DNA of 57,533 nt from Sandaracinaceae bacterium. Its GTDB lineage: Bacteria > Myxococcota_A > Polyangia > Polyangiales > JAFGIB01. Shown piece after piece: positions 44,253 to 53,461 of the stretch. The stretch spans positions 1 through 57,533 of the forward strand of contig JADGRF010000015.1 of assembly GCA_017881055.1 (NCBI GenBank), in the 5' to 3' direction. Each line of letters opens with the position of its first letter. Within the stretch, counting starts at the first letter, position 1. The notes under the pieces were generated by a model, which was not told the origin of the DNA, did not search any database, and saw only the letters and a list, made by a program, of their open reading frames with translations. A program made the translations under genes and the position numbers.

Positions 44253-44319
44253 AATATAGGGCGCGGCCCAGTCGGTGGCTAGTGCTCTGGGTGTGCGTGC
44301 CTTCAGCCCAAGATCTTGG
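44253..44319. promoter_or_regulatory. Divergent intergenic region with -10 box and 12-bp palindrome
   Basis: Between the Fe-S carrier gene (minus) and the SDR gene (plus), the minus strand has TATATT (complement of 44253-44258). This is a good -10 about 35 bases before the carrier ATG, but no clear -35 is seen. CCAAGATCTTGG (44308-44319) is a perfect palindrome placed upstream of both genes and could be an operator. Confidence 0.35.
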
Positions 44320-44367
44320 CCCAATCCGTAAGGCGCGAGCGGTCGGGTTGCAATAGGCTCGGACGCG

Positions 44368-45117
44368 ATGGAGCCGGAGGCCGCGACGATTGAGCTGCGA
44401 GGCAAGCGCGCGTTGGTCACCGGCGCGGGGACGCGGGTGGGCGCCGCCATTGCCCGTGCGCTGGGGGCGGAGGGGATGCGGGTCGCGGTCCACTACCATG
44501 GCTCGCACGTCGGCGCGGAGCGGACCTGTGACGCCATCGTCAGCTCGGGAGGGGAGGCCGTTCCATTCAGCGCGAACCTGTGCGACGAAGCCGCCGCGCG
44601 CGGTCTCATGCGTGAGGTGATCGCGCGCTTCGGAGGTCTCGACCTGCTCGTGCCCAGTGCCGCGAACTTCGATGCAGCGCCGTTTCAGTCGATCACCCAC
44701 GCGACCTGGGAGCGCGCGCTATCGTTGAACCTGCTGTCACCGTTCGCTCTCGCGCAGGAAGCTGCCGCCGCGCTCACGGAGAGTCGCGGAGCGATCGTCC
44801 TGATCACCGACGCCGCGCGGCTGACGCCGTACCGTGGCCGCTTGCCGTACCAAGTCTCGAAGGCCGCTTTACATCAGATGATGCGCCTGCTCGCGCTCGA
44901 GCTCGCGCCACACGTGCGCGTGAATGCAGTCGCTCCCGGCACGGTGCTCCCGCCAGAAGAACTGTCCGAGCAAGTCACTGCCGAGCTCATGGCACGCATT
45001 CCGCTTCACCGCTTCGGTAGCGCGCAATCGGTCGTCGACGCCGTCCTGCACCTCGCGCGCTCTAGCTTCATCACCGGCACCGAGCTAGTCGTCGACGGCG
45101 GCCGCAGCGTTGCGTGA
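44368..45117 (+). CDS. Short-chain dehydrogenase, pteridine reductase (PTR1/FolM)-like
   Basis: An NAD(P)H-dependent reductase of 249 residues. The nucleotide motif is TGAGTRVG (18-25), the active-site YxxxK is Tyr161 and Lys165 (YQVSK), and the NNAG-like block is PSAANF. The usual catalytic Ser is replaced by Asp in VLITDAA (about 148), which is characteristic of pteridine reductases and FolM dihydromonapterin reductase. The C-terminal VAPGTVLPPE is also like that branch. Reduction of a pterin is therefore a reasonable inference. Confidence 0.87.
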   Translation: MEPEAATIELRGKRALVTGAGTRVGAAIARALGAEGMRVAVHYHGSHVGAERTCDAIVSSGGEAVPFSANLCDEAAARGLMREVIARFGGLDLLVPSAANFDAAPFQSITHATWERALSLNLLSPFALAQEAAAALTESRGAIVLITDAARLTPYRGRLPYQVSKAALHQMMRLLALELAPHVRVNAVAPGTVLPPEELSEQVTAELMARIPLHRFGSAQSVVDAVLHLARSSFITGTELVVDGGRSVA

Positions 45118-45156
45118 AACAGCAAGCGTTGCCTGAAACAGCAGCGTCGCTGTTTT
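45106..45156. repeat. 19-bp tandem duplication plus hairpin at the SDR gene end
   Basis: AGCGTTGCGTGAAACAGCA (45106-45124) is directly repeated at 45125-45143 with one mismatch, and the first copy contains the SDR stop codon. AAACAGC (45136-45142) then pairs with GCTGTTT (45149-45155) around a six-base loop, giving a terminator-like hairpin. It reaches the stop codon of the convergent HD-like gene. Confidence 0.6.
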
Positions 45157-46633
45157 AGGCTGCTGCGCCGTCGAAGAAGACGCCAGTCACGTTGAAGCGC
45201 GCGCGGGTCGGTTCGATTACGCCCGTGATGCGTGGGAAGCGGCGTCCCGCGGAGGGCGCACCGAGATCGATCTCTTTCGGCTTCGCGAACACTTGGCCCG
45301 AGCGATCGGTGACCAGCTTGATGCGTGGCCGAGCGATAGCCGCGCGGTTGGTCGATGGGCCCACCACGATGCCCCACTCGCCCGTCTCGAACTCGACGAC
45401 CGTACCCGTGGGCAGGATGCCGACGGTCTGCACCAGCAGCTTGAACACGGTCTCGTCGACGGTGGGCATGCGTGCGAGCGCCGCCAGCGCATCGAGCGGC
45501 GAGAGCGCGCGCGTGGTGTCGCGCGGCGCCAGGAGCTCGAACAGCGCGCGCACGGTGTGCAGCACCTTGGACTGGATCATCGCCGACATCTGGCGCTTGT
45601 AGATCGGTCCGAGCAGCGCCTGGCGCTCCATGTACGTGGCTTCGAAGCTGGTCACCGTGCGCAGCGCGTTTTGAACGTTCACGCCGCCAGTCGAGATGCA
45701 CAGTGCGCTCGTCACGGCGGGCACCGCGCGTTCCACGTCGTCGGAGAGCTGCACGAAGCGCTCCGCGCTGGTCACGCCTGCGATACGCACGCGGCCTACG
45801 TCGGACATCAGCGCCGCCATCGCGATCTGCGAGAGCACGACGCGACTCTTCGTCAGTCTGCGCGCGATGCTCACCGTCAAGATCGCCGTTTGCACCGAAC
45901 GTCCGGCCTCGTCGCGATGCGCATTCGCCATCGTGAGGATCGCCAAGAGCGCGCCTTCATCTGCTTCCGCGAGCGCGACGATGCGCTGCGCGACGCGCTT
46001 CACGCGATGCGGCAGCACGGTCTTGCCCTTGGCCATCTTGTCGAAGAACTGACGCATCACGACCAGCGCGGATGCGTAGGCACGCAGCGCCTCTTCCATC
46101 GGCGGCAAGTTCGACTCGTCCTCTTCCTTGCTTTGCAGCGACGTGTCGATGGCGCGCACGGCCATGTTGGTGAGCTTCGCGTCCAGCAGGTACGAGCGTC
46201 GCGCCGGATCGCGGGCGGAGATCGAGAAGCCCTGGCAGAACTCGAACAGGTTCTGCTCGGTCACCTCGCCGGTGAAGCTTACCTCGGAGACATTGCAGGT
46301 CGCCAGCATCTTGCCGACCTCCATCGCGGACTCGTAGATCGAGCGTGACGCACGCAACAGCTGACCGCACACGAAGATGGTGTCTTCGACATACGTGATG
46401 CTGACGTAGCCGCCGACCACCGCTCCGAAGTCCGCGATGATCGTGTGCGACTCCTTGACGGTCATCTGGACGGCTTTGTTGTCGATCGCGTGCACCAGCG
46501 AGTTCTTCAGCATGCGGAAGACCGCGAGGATGACCTCCGCGCCCTTGTCGCGGATCTCCTCGAGCGACTTGTTGCGCGAGTCGCTGGCTTTGCAGGCTGC
46601 GAGAAAGTCAGTCTTGTGGGCCGAACGCTTCAC
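45155..46633 (-). CDS. Degenerate HD-domain (HD-GYP-like) protein
   Basis: A 492-residue soluble protein. The central region (about 225-320) follows the helix pattern of HD/HD-GYP hydrolases: NAHRDEAGRSVQTAILTVSI (quoted as NAHRDEAGRS then VQTAILTVSI), LTKSRVVLSQIAMAALMSDVG. The metal-binding HD is SD in LMSDVGRVRI, and no HHE or GYP block is seen downstream. It is probably inactive and used for binding. A C-terminal beta-rich domain (TGTVVEFETGEWGIVVGP) resembles the domain that follows HD-GYP in other myxobacterial proteins. Translation starts at GTG 46633, overlapping the kinase gene stop by four bases with GAGG upstream, so it is made together with the kinase. Confidence 0.7.
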   Translation of the reverse strand: MKRSAHKTDFLAACKASDSRNKSLEEIRDKGAEVILAVFRMLKNSLVHAIDNKAVQMTVKESHTIIADFGAVVGGYVSITYVEDTIFVCGQLLRASRSIYESAMEVGKMLATCNVSEVSFTGEVTEQNLFEFCQGFSISARDPARRSYLLDAKLTNMAVRAIDTSLQSKEEDESNLPPMEEALRAYASALVVMRQFFDKMAKGKTVLPHRVKRVAQRIVALAEADEGALLAILTMANAHRDEAGRSVQTAILTVSIARRLTKSRVVLSQIAMAALMSDVGRVRIAGVTSAERFVQLSDDVERAVPAVTSALCISTGGVNVQNALRTVTSFEATYMERQALLGPIYKRQMSAMIQSKVLHTVRALFELLAPRDTTRALSPLDALAALARMPTVDETVFKLLVQTVGILPTGTVVEFETGEWGIVVGPSTNRAAIARPRIKLVTDRSGQVFAKPKEIDLGAPSAGRRFPRITGVIEPTRARFNVTGVFFDGAAA

Positions 46634-49600
46634 GTTTTACCTCGGGCTGCGCTGCTGGAACGTGCGGCTTCACCGTCGTCGTCTTCGCTCACGGTGCTCA
46701 CGCCGGAGGTAGAGGGGCTCTTTCCGGCAGCTTGGACCGCGGCTTTCGCGCCTGCGATGCCGGTGGCGCCAGATTTACGCTTCTTCTTCGGTGCATCGGT
46801 CTTGGCATCGGTCTTGGCGCCGGCCACGCTCTTGCGTTGCTCACGCTCGGCCTTGCGTCGCTCCGCGGCCTCGGCGGCTTCTTGCGCGCGCGCTCGCAAA
46901 CGCGCCAGCGCCGTTGCAGCTGCTTCACGCACGCGCTTGCTGTTCTTCCAGCCGCCGCTCTTCGCGATCGTCTCGAGCAGGAACAGCGCTTGATCGCTGG
47001 AGGCGACCTCGGCGAGATGCTGCGCGGCGAGGTCGCGCGTTTCTTCGAGCGCCGCCGGCCGCAGCAGTTTCGATTCCTGCAACAGCGCCATACATACTTC
47101 TTCGCCGCGCTTCGGGCGCAGCCGGCACAAGGTCTGAAGCGACTGGCGGCGCTCGTCGTACGGAAGCTTGACGAAGCTCGGGTCTTGAATGCGCAGCACC
47201 AAGAACGGACCGGAGATCACGATGTTGTGCTTCTCCATGGCCTGCAGCGCGGCCATGCGCACGTCGGGGTTCTGGTCCTCGACGAGCTTCTTCAGCTCGT
47301 TGCGCAGACGCGTGCCCGAGACGCCTTCCAAGTGACCGAGCGCTTCGATGCGCACGAGCGCGTGCGGGCTCGTCGCGGCGTGCGAGACGGCTTCGCGCGC
47401 CTCCGGTGAATCCATGGCAGCGAACAGGCGCACGAGTGCTAGGCCGAGATCGACGCTGGCCTTCGGGAACAGCGCGGCGATGCGCATCTCCTGACCTTTG
47501 CCGAGGCGCCCGACCAGCTCGAGCACGATGTCCTGCACCTTGCCCTCGGGGGCTTCGGGCAAGAATTCCAGCGCTGCGTCGAAGTGCTGGCTCTGGATGC
47601 AGCTCAGCACCTTGACCATGCCCGCGATGTACTCGTCGTGATCTTCCGCCGAGACGCTGAGCGCGCCTTTCAAGATGTCGAGCAGCGTGGCCGACGAGAG
47701 CACCTCGGTGGTCAGCGAGTCGCGAAGGCTCATGGTCTCGGCTTCCTTGCCCTCGACCAAGACCGCCTCGCGAAGCTCGAGGATCATGTCGATCGCTTTG
47801 CTCGGAGCACCCGCGCCCAGGCTGTCGACAGCGCGTCGTAACGGGGCGGTCACCGCCGCCGAGCGACCCATCTTTGCAGAGGCCACGAACGCCTCGGCAG
47901 CTGCGATTACGAAGCGCTCGCTGGTCGCGCCAATGTCCAGGTCCATGCGCGCCGCGAGCAAGGCGTGCGTGCTGTCGTCGAGCGTGAGTGCACGGACGAC
48001 TTCTCCGTCATCCGGCGATTCCTGCATCAGGTTCATGTTGGCGACGCGCGCGGCTGCCTCCGCGTCCAAGGCATCGCCCTTGCTGACGGCCTTGAAGATC
48101 TCGCGGCTGCGCTGGACGGCGTCGCTCGCTGCACCTTGCGTGCGCGCCTGTTGGATGGCTTGCGGCAGGCCTTGCTTGTGGTCGAGATGCGCGCCCGACA
48201 GAATCACCGCGCGCTCGGCTTCGAAACGCGCGCGCTGATCCTGGTTACCTTCGGCGAACGAATCGATCGCTTGGAAGAACACGTGCTGGAAGCCCGCGTC
48301 CCAGAGCATCGTCACGATGTCGTCCTCGGGGGCGAGGTCGGTCGTGGGGTCTAGCGTCAGAAGGCGCAGCCACTCGCGGAACTCGACGTCGTCGAGCCCG
48401 GGCGCCATGCCCATGGTGCGTACGCCGTCCGAGAACAACTGATACGGAATGCGGTTCCAGGGCGGCTCCGGCTCCCAGACCACGCGGTCGCGCGCCGTGA
48501 ACGAGTACGGCGTCAGGTTCCAAGCGAGCGCGATGTCGCAGGTCATCAGCGCGGAAGCGATCTCGCGAAACGACTCGTCGAAGCGTCGTTTCGCCTCCGG
48601 GTGATCCGGGTTGTACTGCTTGGTGGCCACGAGCGCGCGTTCGAGCATCGTGAAGAACTTCGCCATGCGCTCGATTTCTTCGTCGGTGTTACTACTCGGG
48701 TCGTAGGTCTCGACGCGCTGTCTCTCTTCGTCGTCGGCCTCGCTGGCAGCCGCCGCGGCTCGCGCACCCGCTGCCCTGAGGGCTTCGGCTGCGTCCTTGC
48801 CGTGCACCGTCGCCGGCATGACCTGCGCGGCGGGATTGATCTGCGTCTTCGAGATCGCCTCGGTGGTGAGCGATGCGCGCACCTTGGCGAGCTCCTGACG
48901 GAAGCTCGTGGCATCGGGGAAGCGGTTCTCGCGGTCGTAGGCGAGCGCGCGATCGACCATCGCGACCAGCGCGAACGGCGCGTTGTTCAACACGCGCGCG
49001 AGTGAGCGCGCAGGCCGTGTTGCAGCTGCCACGAGCATCTCGCCGGCGGTCTCGGCCTGGTGCACCGGCAGGCCTGTGAGTAGCGTGAACGTGGTCGCAC
49101 CCATCGCCCAAAGGTCAGTGCGCGCGTCGACGTCGTTCCAGCGGCCCATGGCCTGTTCGGGCGCCATGAACGACGGTGTGCCCATGACGATGCCGGTCTG
49201 CGTCTTCTTGCTGTTCTCCTCGCGCAAGCGCGCGATGCCGAAGTCGAGCACCTTGACCTGTCCCGACTCGGTCATGAACAAGTTCTCGGGCTTCAGATCG
49301 CGGTGCACGATCGACGCCTTGTGCGCGGACTCGAGCACGGCCAGCGTCTGGTCGAGCACGTCGAGCGTCTCCTGAATCGACAGGCGCCCGCCGGCTTTCA
49401 CGGCGACGGCTTCGACCGAATCGCCGGTCAGCAGCTCCATCACGATGTACGGCGCGCCGTCGTCGTCTTTGTCGTCGTCCAGCACCTTCACGGTGCCGGG
49501 GTGATTCACCTTGTTCGCGATGTAGGCCTCGCGAAGAAAGCGATCGCGCACCTCGACGTTGAGCGCGACCTCCTCGTGCAGGATCTTCAGCGCGGCCATG

Positions 49601-49740
49601 CTGCCGTTGCGGTGCGTCGCCATGTAGACGGCCGCCATGCCGCCCACGCCGATCAGCGCATCGAGTCGCCACTTGCCGGCCACCATGCGCCCGACACGCG
49701 CACGGCATTGAGCTACGAGCGGATCTTCATCGCCCTGCAT
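46630..49740 (-). CDS. Ser/Thr protein kinase with C-terminal HEAT-like repeats
   Basis: A 1036-residue Hanks-type kinase. The kinase domain (about 22-290) has the Gly loop GVGGMAAVY (31-39), Lys52 in ALKIL, HRDLKPEN (146-153), DFG (166-168) and GTPSFMAPEQ. It should be active. No transmembrane helix is visible, so it is cytosolic, unlike PknB types. Residues about 350-620 are helical with no family I recognise. Residues about 640-960 contain HEAT-like repeats (ALVRIEALGHLEG, PDVRMAALQAMEKH, VREAAATALARLRARA). The tail is Lys/Ala/Ser-rich. The coupled downstream gene encodes the degenerate HD protein, a likely substrate or partner. Confidence 0.92.
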   Translation of the reverse strand: MQGDEDPLVAQCRARVGRMVAGKWRLDALIGVGGMAAVYMATHRNGSMAALKILHEEVALNVEVRDRFLREAYIANKVNHPGTVKVLDDDKDDDGAPYIVMELLTGDSVEAVAVKAGGRLSIQETLDVLDQTLAVLESAHKASIVHRDLKPENLFMTESGQVKVLDFGIARLREENSKKTQTGIVMGTPSFMAPEQAMGRWNDVDARTDLWAMGATTFTLLTGLPVHQAETAGEMLVAAATRPARSLARVLNNAPFALVAMVDRALAYDRENRFPDATSFRQELAKVRASLTTEAISKTQINPAAQVMPATVHGKDAAEALRAAGARAAAAASEADDEERQRVETYDPSSNTDEEIERMAKFFTMLERALVATKQYNPDHPEAKRRFDESFREIASALMTCDIALAWNLTPYSFTARDRVVWEPEPPWNRIPYQLFSDGVRTMGMAPGLDDVEFREWLRLLTLDPTTDLAPEDDIVTMLWDAGFQHVFFQAIDSFAEGNQDQRARFEAERAVILSGAHLDHKQGLPQAIQQARTQGAASDAVQRSREIFKAVSKGDALDAEAAARVANMNLMQESPDDGEVVRALTLDDSTHALLAARMDLDIGATSERFVIAAAEAFVASAKMGRSAAVTAPLRRAVDSLGAGAPSKAIDMILELREAVLVEGKEAETMSLRDSLTTEVLSSATLLDILKGALSVSAEDHDEYIAGMVKVLSCIQSQHFDAALEFLPEAPEGKVQDIVLELVGRLGKGQEMRIAALFPKASVDLGLALVRLFAAMDSPEAREAVSHAATSPHALVRIEALGHLEGVSGTRLRNELKKLVEDQNPDVRMAALQAMEKHNIVISGPFLVLRIQDPSFVKLPYDERRQSLQTLCRLRPKRGEEVCMALLQESKLLRPAALEETRDLAAQHLAEVASSDQALFLLETIAKSGGWKNSKRVREAAATALARLRARAQEAAEAAERRKAEREQRKSVAGAKTDAKTDAPKKKRKSGATGIAGAKAAVQAAGKSPSTSGVSTVSEDDDGEAARSSSAARGKT

Positions 49741-49922
49741 TGTTGATCACCCGCACCACAGCGGCATTCGCTCCAATCGTCGAAATTGCCACGGGTTATC
49801 GTCTCATGCGACGTGGGCTCGGGCAACGGAACATTGACGGATCCAATGTAGACGCGCGTGCGTAAACTGCGCGTGTGTACGCGAGCCGTGTGTCAGTTGT
49901 ATCGCGCGGGGCGCGGCGGGAT

Positions 49923-50882
49923 TCAGCCGAGATCACCCACGATCGCGCGCACGTGAAAGCGCCCGGTGGCGCCGGAGAGCTCTGCGCCCACCACGCTGTG
50001 CGCACGTTTCACGTAGCCGAACGCAAGCCAGCGCCCCAGCTCGGGATCGAAGATCGCGCCGGTCAGGGTCGCGGCATCGTGCCCGCCGTCGGCCTGAAGC
50101 GTGCTGCCGCTCGTAGGCGCCTCGCTCGCTGCTCCGGCTTCGAGCACACAAAGGCGTCGATGCAGTCGGCCGCGACTCTCCAGCGTGCACACGACTTCTT
50201 GACCGAGGTAGCAACCCTTGCTGAACGACAGGGCGGACTTCAAGCCGGCTTCTTGCGGATAGGTGGTGTCGTCGAAGTCCACGCCGAAGCGCGGCTTGCC
50301 CGCGCGCACGCGCGCAAGCTCGAACGCCGGCTCGGAAACCGCACAGCCACCGAGCACAGTGGCGGCCGTGATGATCTCGTTCGCCAACGCTTCCGCGCGC
50401 GCTGCCGTGGTCGCAACGAACATGCCGCCTGCGCCCAGCTCGTCGGCGACGAACGCGCGCTCTGCGGCGTCGGGAACACGTGCGACGGCGTCGTTCGCGC
50501 GCGGACCTTGCACCGAGATGACGCGTGCATTCGCGTCGGACTCGAGCACGACGTCTTCCATGATGATGTAGTGCTCGAAGCTCTCCATCACGCGGGCGAG
50601 CGCTGCCTCGGGCACGAACACGTGGAGCTGATCCTCGGTTGCGCTGATCCAGAGCTCACCGAGGATCTTGCCGCGCACGTTGATCGAGAGCGCGTGCACG
50701 CTCGTGCCTGGCGCCGAAGCCAACCCGCGCACGTCGTTCGTGACTTGGCCGCTCAACCACGTCAGGCGATCGTCACCGCGCACGCGCAAAAGGCGCAGGT
50801 CGTCGCGCACGCGCACACCTACCGTGTGTGCCAGGGCGTGGGCTTCTCGGACGATGGCTGCTTGCGCGGTGTCGGGGTTCAT
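49923..50882 (-). CDS. ygfZ: YgfZ/GcvT-like folate-binding protein
   Basis: A tetrahydrofolate-binding protein involved in Fe-S enzyme maturation. The family signature K-G-C-Y-x-G-Q-E is present as KGCYLGQE, followed by VVCTLESRGRLHRRL. The N-terminal GcvT-like fold includes LTWLSGQVTNDV and LHVFVPEAALARVM. The length of 319 residues is normal. Functional links to the Fe-S carrier encoded at 43896-44219 are plausible but not shown by position. It is followed by birA on the same strand after 77 bp in the upstream direction. Confidence 0.93.
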   Translation of the reverse strand: MNPDTAQAAIVREAHALAHTVGVRVRDDLRLLRVRGDDRLTWLSGQVTNDVRGLASAPGTSVHALSINVRGKILGELWISATEDQLHVFVPEAALARVMESFEHYIIMEDVVLESDANARVISVQGPRANDAVARVPDAAERAFVADELGAGGMFVATTAARAEALANEIITAATVLGGCAVSEPAFELARVRAGKPRFGVDFDDTTYPQEAGLKSALSFSKGCYLGQEVVCTLESRGRLHRRLCVLEAGAASEAPTSGSTLQADGGHDAATLTGAIFDPELGRWLAFGYVKRAHSVVGAELSGATGRFHVRAIVGDLG

Positions 50883-50959
50883 GAGGGTTCTCGTCTCGTT
50901 CTCGGCCTTGGAATTCGTAGTGTCGTCTAGCAGTTGCGCAAGCCCTCGGGCCTCGAGTC

Positions 50960-51787
50960 TCAGTCTCGAGGCGCCGGCAAGAGCCGGCCGGAGATCAGCT
51001 CGCGCATGCCGCCGCTGGTCTCCATGCGCAGCGCACCGGATGCACTGACGCCTCGCACGATGCCGGTCACCTCGCCGCAGACGGCTCGCTCACCGAGCAT
51101 AGCGAGCCGCGACGACAGCGCGCGCGCGACGACCTCGGGCCCCTGCAGCGTGAAGCGATCGACCCATTGCTCCACGTGACCTAGCAGCTCGCACAACGCA
51201 TGCCCGCGATCGAGCGCCGCGGCGCCGTCTTCGGCCGCGCGCTCGAGCCGCAGCGATGTGGCAAGCGGCGCGAGCTCCGCGGGGAACGCGCTGCGGTTCA
51301 CGTTGAGACCGATCCCGATCACGAGCGAGCACAGCTCGCTGCCCGAGGCCGTGGCTTCGATCAAGATGCCCGCACACTTCTTCCTCGCGATCTGAACGTC
51401 GTTCGGCCACTTCACACGGCTCGGCTCGGCACGGCCACGCGCACCGCGCAGTGCATCCACGGCTGCGGCGACACCCAGGCCCACAGCCAGCGTCAGCGGC
51501 GGCAGCGCCGCAAAGGCAACGCGCGGGCGATCGACGATCGACAGATACAGGTCCTCCGCTTTGGGCGACGACCACTTGCGGCCTTGCGAGCCACGCCCGC
51601 GAAGCTGCGTGTCGGCGACGATCACGTGGCCGTCGAGCGCTGCGTTGGCAGCTGCCAACTTGGCATCGTCGTTGGTGGACTCGGTGAGCGCGCGAAACTC
51701 ATACGAGCGACCGTAGCGTTGCGTGCGTAGGCCGCGCTGGATGCGCTCGTTCTCCAGTTCGTTCTCCGGCTCGTGCAGCTCACTCAC
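50960..51787 (-). CDS. birA: Biotin-[acetyl-CoA carboxylase] ligase, monofunctional
   Basis: Attaches biotin to carboxyl-carrier lysine via biotinyl-AMP. The catalytic domain has STNDDAK, the biotinyl-adenylate loop RGRGSQGRKW and KWPNDV, then GIGLNVN and the small C-terminal domain (GEVTGIVRGVSASGALRME, quoted as GEVTGIVRGV then SASGALRME). There is no N-terminal helix-turn-helix, so it cannot act as a BirA repressor. The start is GTG 51787, which overlaps the nadC stop codon by four bases. The intervening frame upstream belongs to nadC. Confidence 0.93.
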   Translation of the reverse strand: MSELHEPENELENERIQRGLRTQRYGRSYEFRALTESTNDDAKLAAANAALDGHVIVADTQLRGRGSQGRKWSSPKAEDLYLSIVDRPRVAFAALPPLTLAVGLGVAAAVDALRGARGRAEPSRVKWPNDVQIARKKCAGILIEATASGSELCSLVIGIGLNVNRSAFPAELAPLATSLRLERAAEDGAAALDRGHALCELLGHVEQWVDRFTLQGPEVVARALSSRLAMLGERAVCGEVTGIVRGVSASGALRMETSGGMRELISGRLLPAPRD

Positions 51788-52632
51788 GTCGAGCCGGCCC
51801 AGTCGAGCCCCAGATCCACCGCGCGCGCGGAGTGCGTGAGCGCACCGACGCTGATCACCGCGACACCTGCCCGCGCAATCACCGCGACGCGTTCCAGGCT
51901 GACGCGCCCGGACACCTCGACCAGCGCGCGCCCTGCGACACGAGCCACCGCGGCCTTCAGCTCTTCGTCCTTGAAGTTGTCGAGCATGACGATGTCGGCC
52001 TGGCTGGCCAGCGCTTCGTCGAGCTGCTCGAAGCTCTCGACCTCGCACTCGATGCGCGAGGTGTGCGGTGCGCGTTCCTTGGCGCGTGCGATGGCTTGGG
52101 CGATGCCGCCGCTAGCGGCAATATGGTTGTCTTTGATCAGCACGGCCGAGGACAAGTCTTCGCGGTGGTTGTGCCCGCCACCGCAGCGCACGGCGTAGCG
52201 TTCGAGCGCGCGCAGGCCGGGCGTGGTCTTGCGCGTGTCCGTGATGCGCGTCGTGCTGCCCGACGGCAACGCCTCCACGTAGGTGCGCGTCAACGTCGCG
52301 ATGCCGGAGAGGCGCTGAGCAAAGTTGAGCGCGACACGTTCTCCTTCGAGCAGTGAGCGCGCGGGGCCCGAGAGTACGAGCAGCGTATCGCCGGGCTTGG
52401 CGCGCGCGCCGTCGCCTCGCTTGACGTGGACCTGCACGCGTGGGTCGACCTGCGCGAAGACCTCACGCACGAGGTCTGCACCGCAGAACACGAGGGCTTC
52501 TCGGGCTCGCAGCTCGGCTTGGCCGTGCGCGTCTTCGGGCACGCACGCTTCGGTGGTCAGGTCTCCGCGGCCGAGGTCTTCGTCGAGCGCGATGCGCACG
52601 ATGCTGGTGAGAAGGGGGCGAGGCAGCGCCAT
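51784..52632 (-). CDS. nadC: Nicotinate-nucleotide pyrophosphorylase (quinolinate phosphoribosyltransferase)
   Basis: Converts quinolinate and PRPP to nicotinate mononucleotide in NAD synthesis. Active-site blocks are visible: DLTTEACV, FAQRLSGIATLT, TRKTTPGLRALERYAVRCGG and HNHREDL, then IKDNHI, and ECEVES. At 282 residues from ATG 52632 the length is typical. The long in-frame upstream extension has no homology. nadA and nadB are not in the window. birA overlaps it directly downstream, linking NAD and biotin-enzyme maturation. Confidence 0.95.
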   Translation of the reverse strand: MALPRPLLTSIVRIALDEDLGRGDLTTEACVPEDAHGQAELRAREALVFCGADLVREVFAQVDPRVQVHVKRGDGARAKPGDTLLVLSGPARSLLEGERVALNFAQRLSGIATLTRTYVEALPSGSTTRITDTRKTTPGLRALERYAVRCGGGHNHREDLSSAVLIKDNHIAASGGIAQAIARAKERAPHTSRIECEVESFEQLDEALASQADIVMLDNFKDEELKAAVARVAGRALVEVSGRVSLERVAVIARAGVAVISVGALTHSARAVDLGLDWAGST

Positions 52633-52670
52633 GCCGCAGGGATAGCACGACCGCCTAGGCTCTGGAAAAG

Positions 52671-53435
52671 TCACAGCAGGCCGCGCACGAGCACATCCGA
52701 GAGCAGGTTCGAGAGCACGTGCACGAAGATTGCGGCGCCGATGCCGCCCCGCAGCCCCGCCAGCCAACCGAACAGCAAGGCCGGGAAGAACACCGCGAGT
52801 CGCGAAGGCTCGAAGTCGACCACGAAGTGCAGCAGCGCAAACCACACTGCCTGCAGCCCGAGCGCGCGCAGCGAGACGTTGGCGCCGAGCAGGCGCGTGC
52901 GTGCGGGCCATGCGTCCGAAAGGCGACCGAAGAAGTAGCCGCGGAACAGCGCTTCTTCGGGTAGCGCAACCACGACCAGCTGTGTCGCTATATAGGAGAC
53001 GAGATCGCGCTGGGGCAGCCACGCGAACGCGCGCGTGGGCGCGTTCCAAAAATAGAAGCCGTAGACGAAGGGCGGAAACACTGCGGCGCAGACCGCGACC
53101 GCAACCGCCAGCTCGCGTGCGCAGCTGGGCAGCGCGCGGATCAGCGCGCGCAGCAGATCCACGAGCCAGCCAAGAGGTGAGTCGGTGTGCGCATCGGCTT
53201 CGTCAGGCGCGAGGAGCCCACCGAGCGAGAGACCGTAGCGCGCGAGCCCTCCCGGCAAGCGCTCGGTCAGCCGAATCGCGCTGAGCAGAAACAGCGCGCC
53301 CACCAAAAGGTGCATGTTTCCCTGTACGAACGACGACACGTCCTCGAGCCGGCGCAGCACGATGATGGCCACCGTGATCGCGGCGAACACCTTCGTGGTT
53401 TCGTGCAGCGCGTCGGGTTGTGCGTGCTCCGGCAT
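52671..53435 (-). CDS. CPBP-family glutamic-type intramembrane protease
   Basis: A polytopic membrane protein of 254 residues. The CPBP/Abi motifs are EEALFRGYFF (motif 1 EExxxR), FALLHFV (motif 2 FxxxH) and HVLSNLL (motif 3 HxxxN). At least six hydrophobic helices are visible. The substrate is unknown; CPBP proteases include prenyl-processing and myxosortase-type enzymes, and no MYXO-CTERM or CAAX target is visible in this window. The start ATG at 53435 is preferred over an in-frame upstream codon at 53474. It is divergent from dnaG. Confidence 0.88.
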   Translation of the reverse strand: MPEHAQPDALHETTKVFAAITVAIIVLRRLEDVSSFVQGNMHLLVGALFLLSAIRLTERLPGGLARYGLSLGGLLAPDEADAHTDSPLGWLVDLLRALIRALPSCARELAVAVAVCAAVFPPFVYGFYFWNAPTRAFAWLPQRDLVSYIATQLVVVALPEEALFRGYFFGRLSDAWPARTRLLGANVSLRALGLQAVWFALLHFVVDFEPSRLAVFFPALLFGWLAGLRGGIGAAIFVHVLSNLLSDVLVRGLL

Positions 53436-53461
53436 TCGCCGCGGCAGCGTACACCGTCCTC

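Noticed and set aside
52671-53435. Assignment of the CPBP protein as a myxosortase
   Set aside because: The motifs fit CPBP generally, but no MYXO-CTERM substrate is present in the window to support the narrower name.
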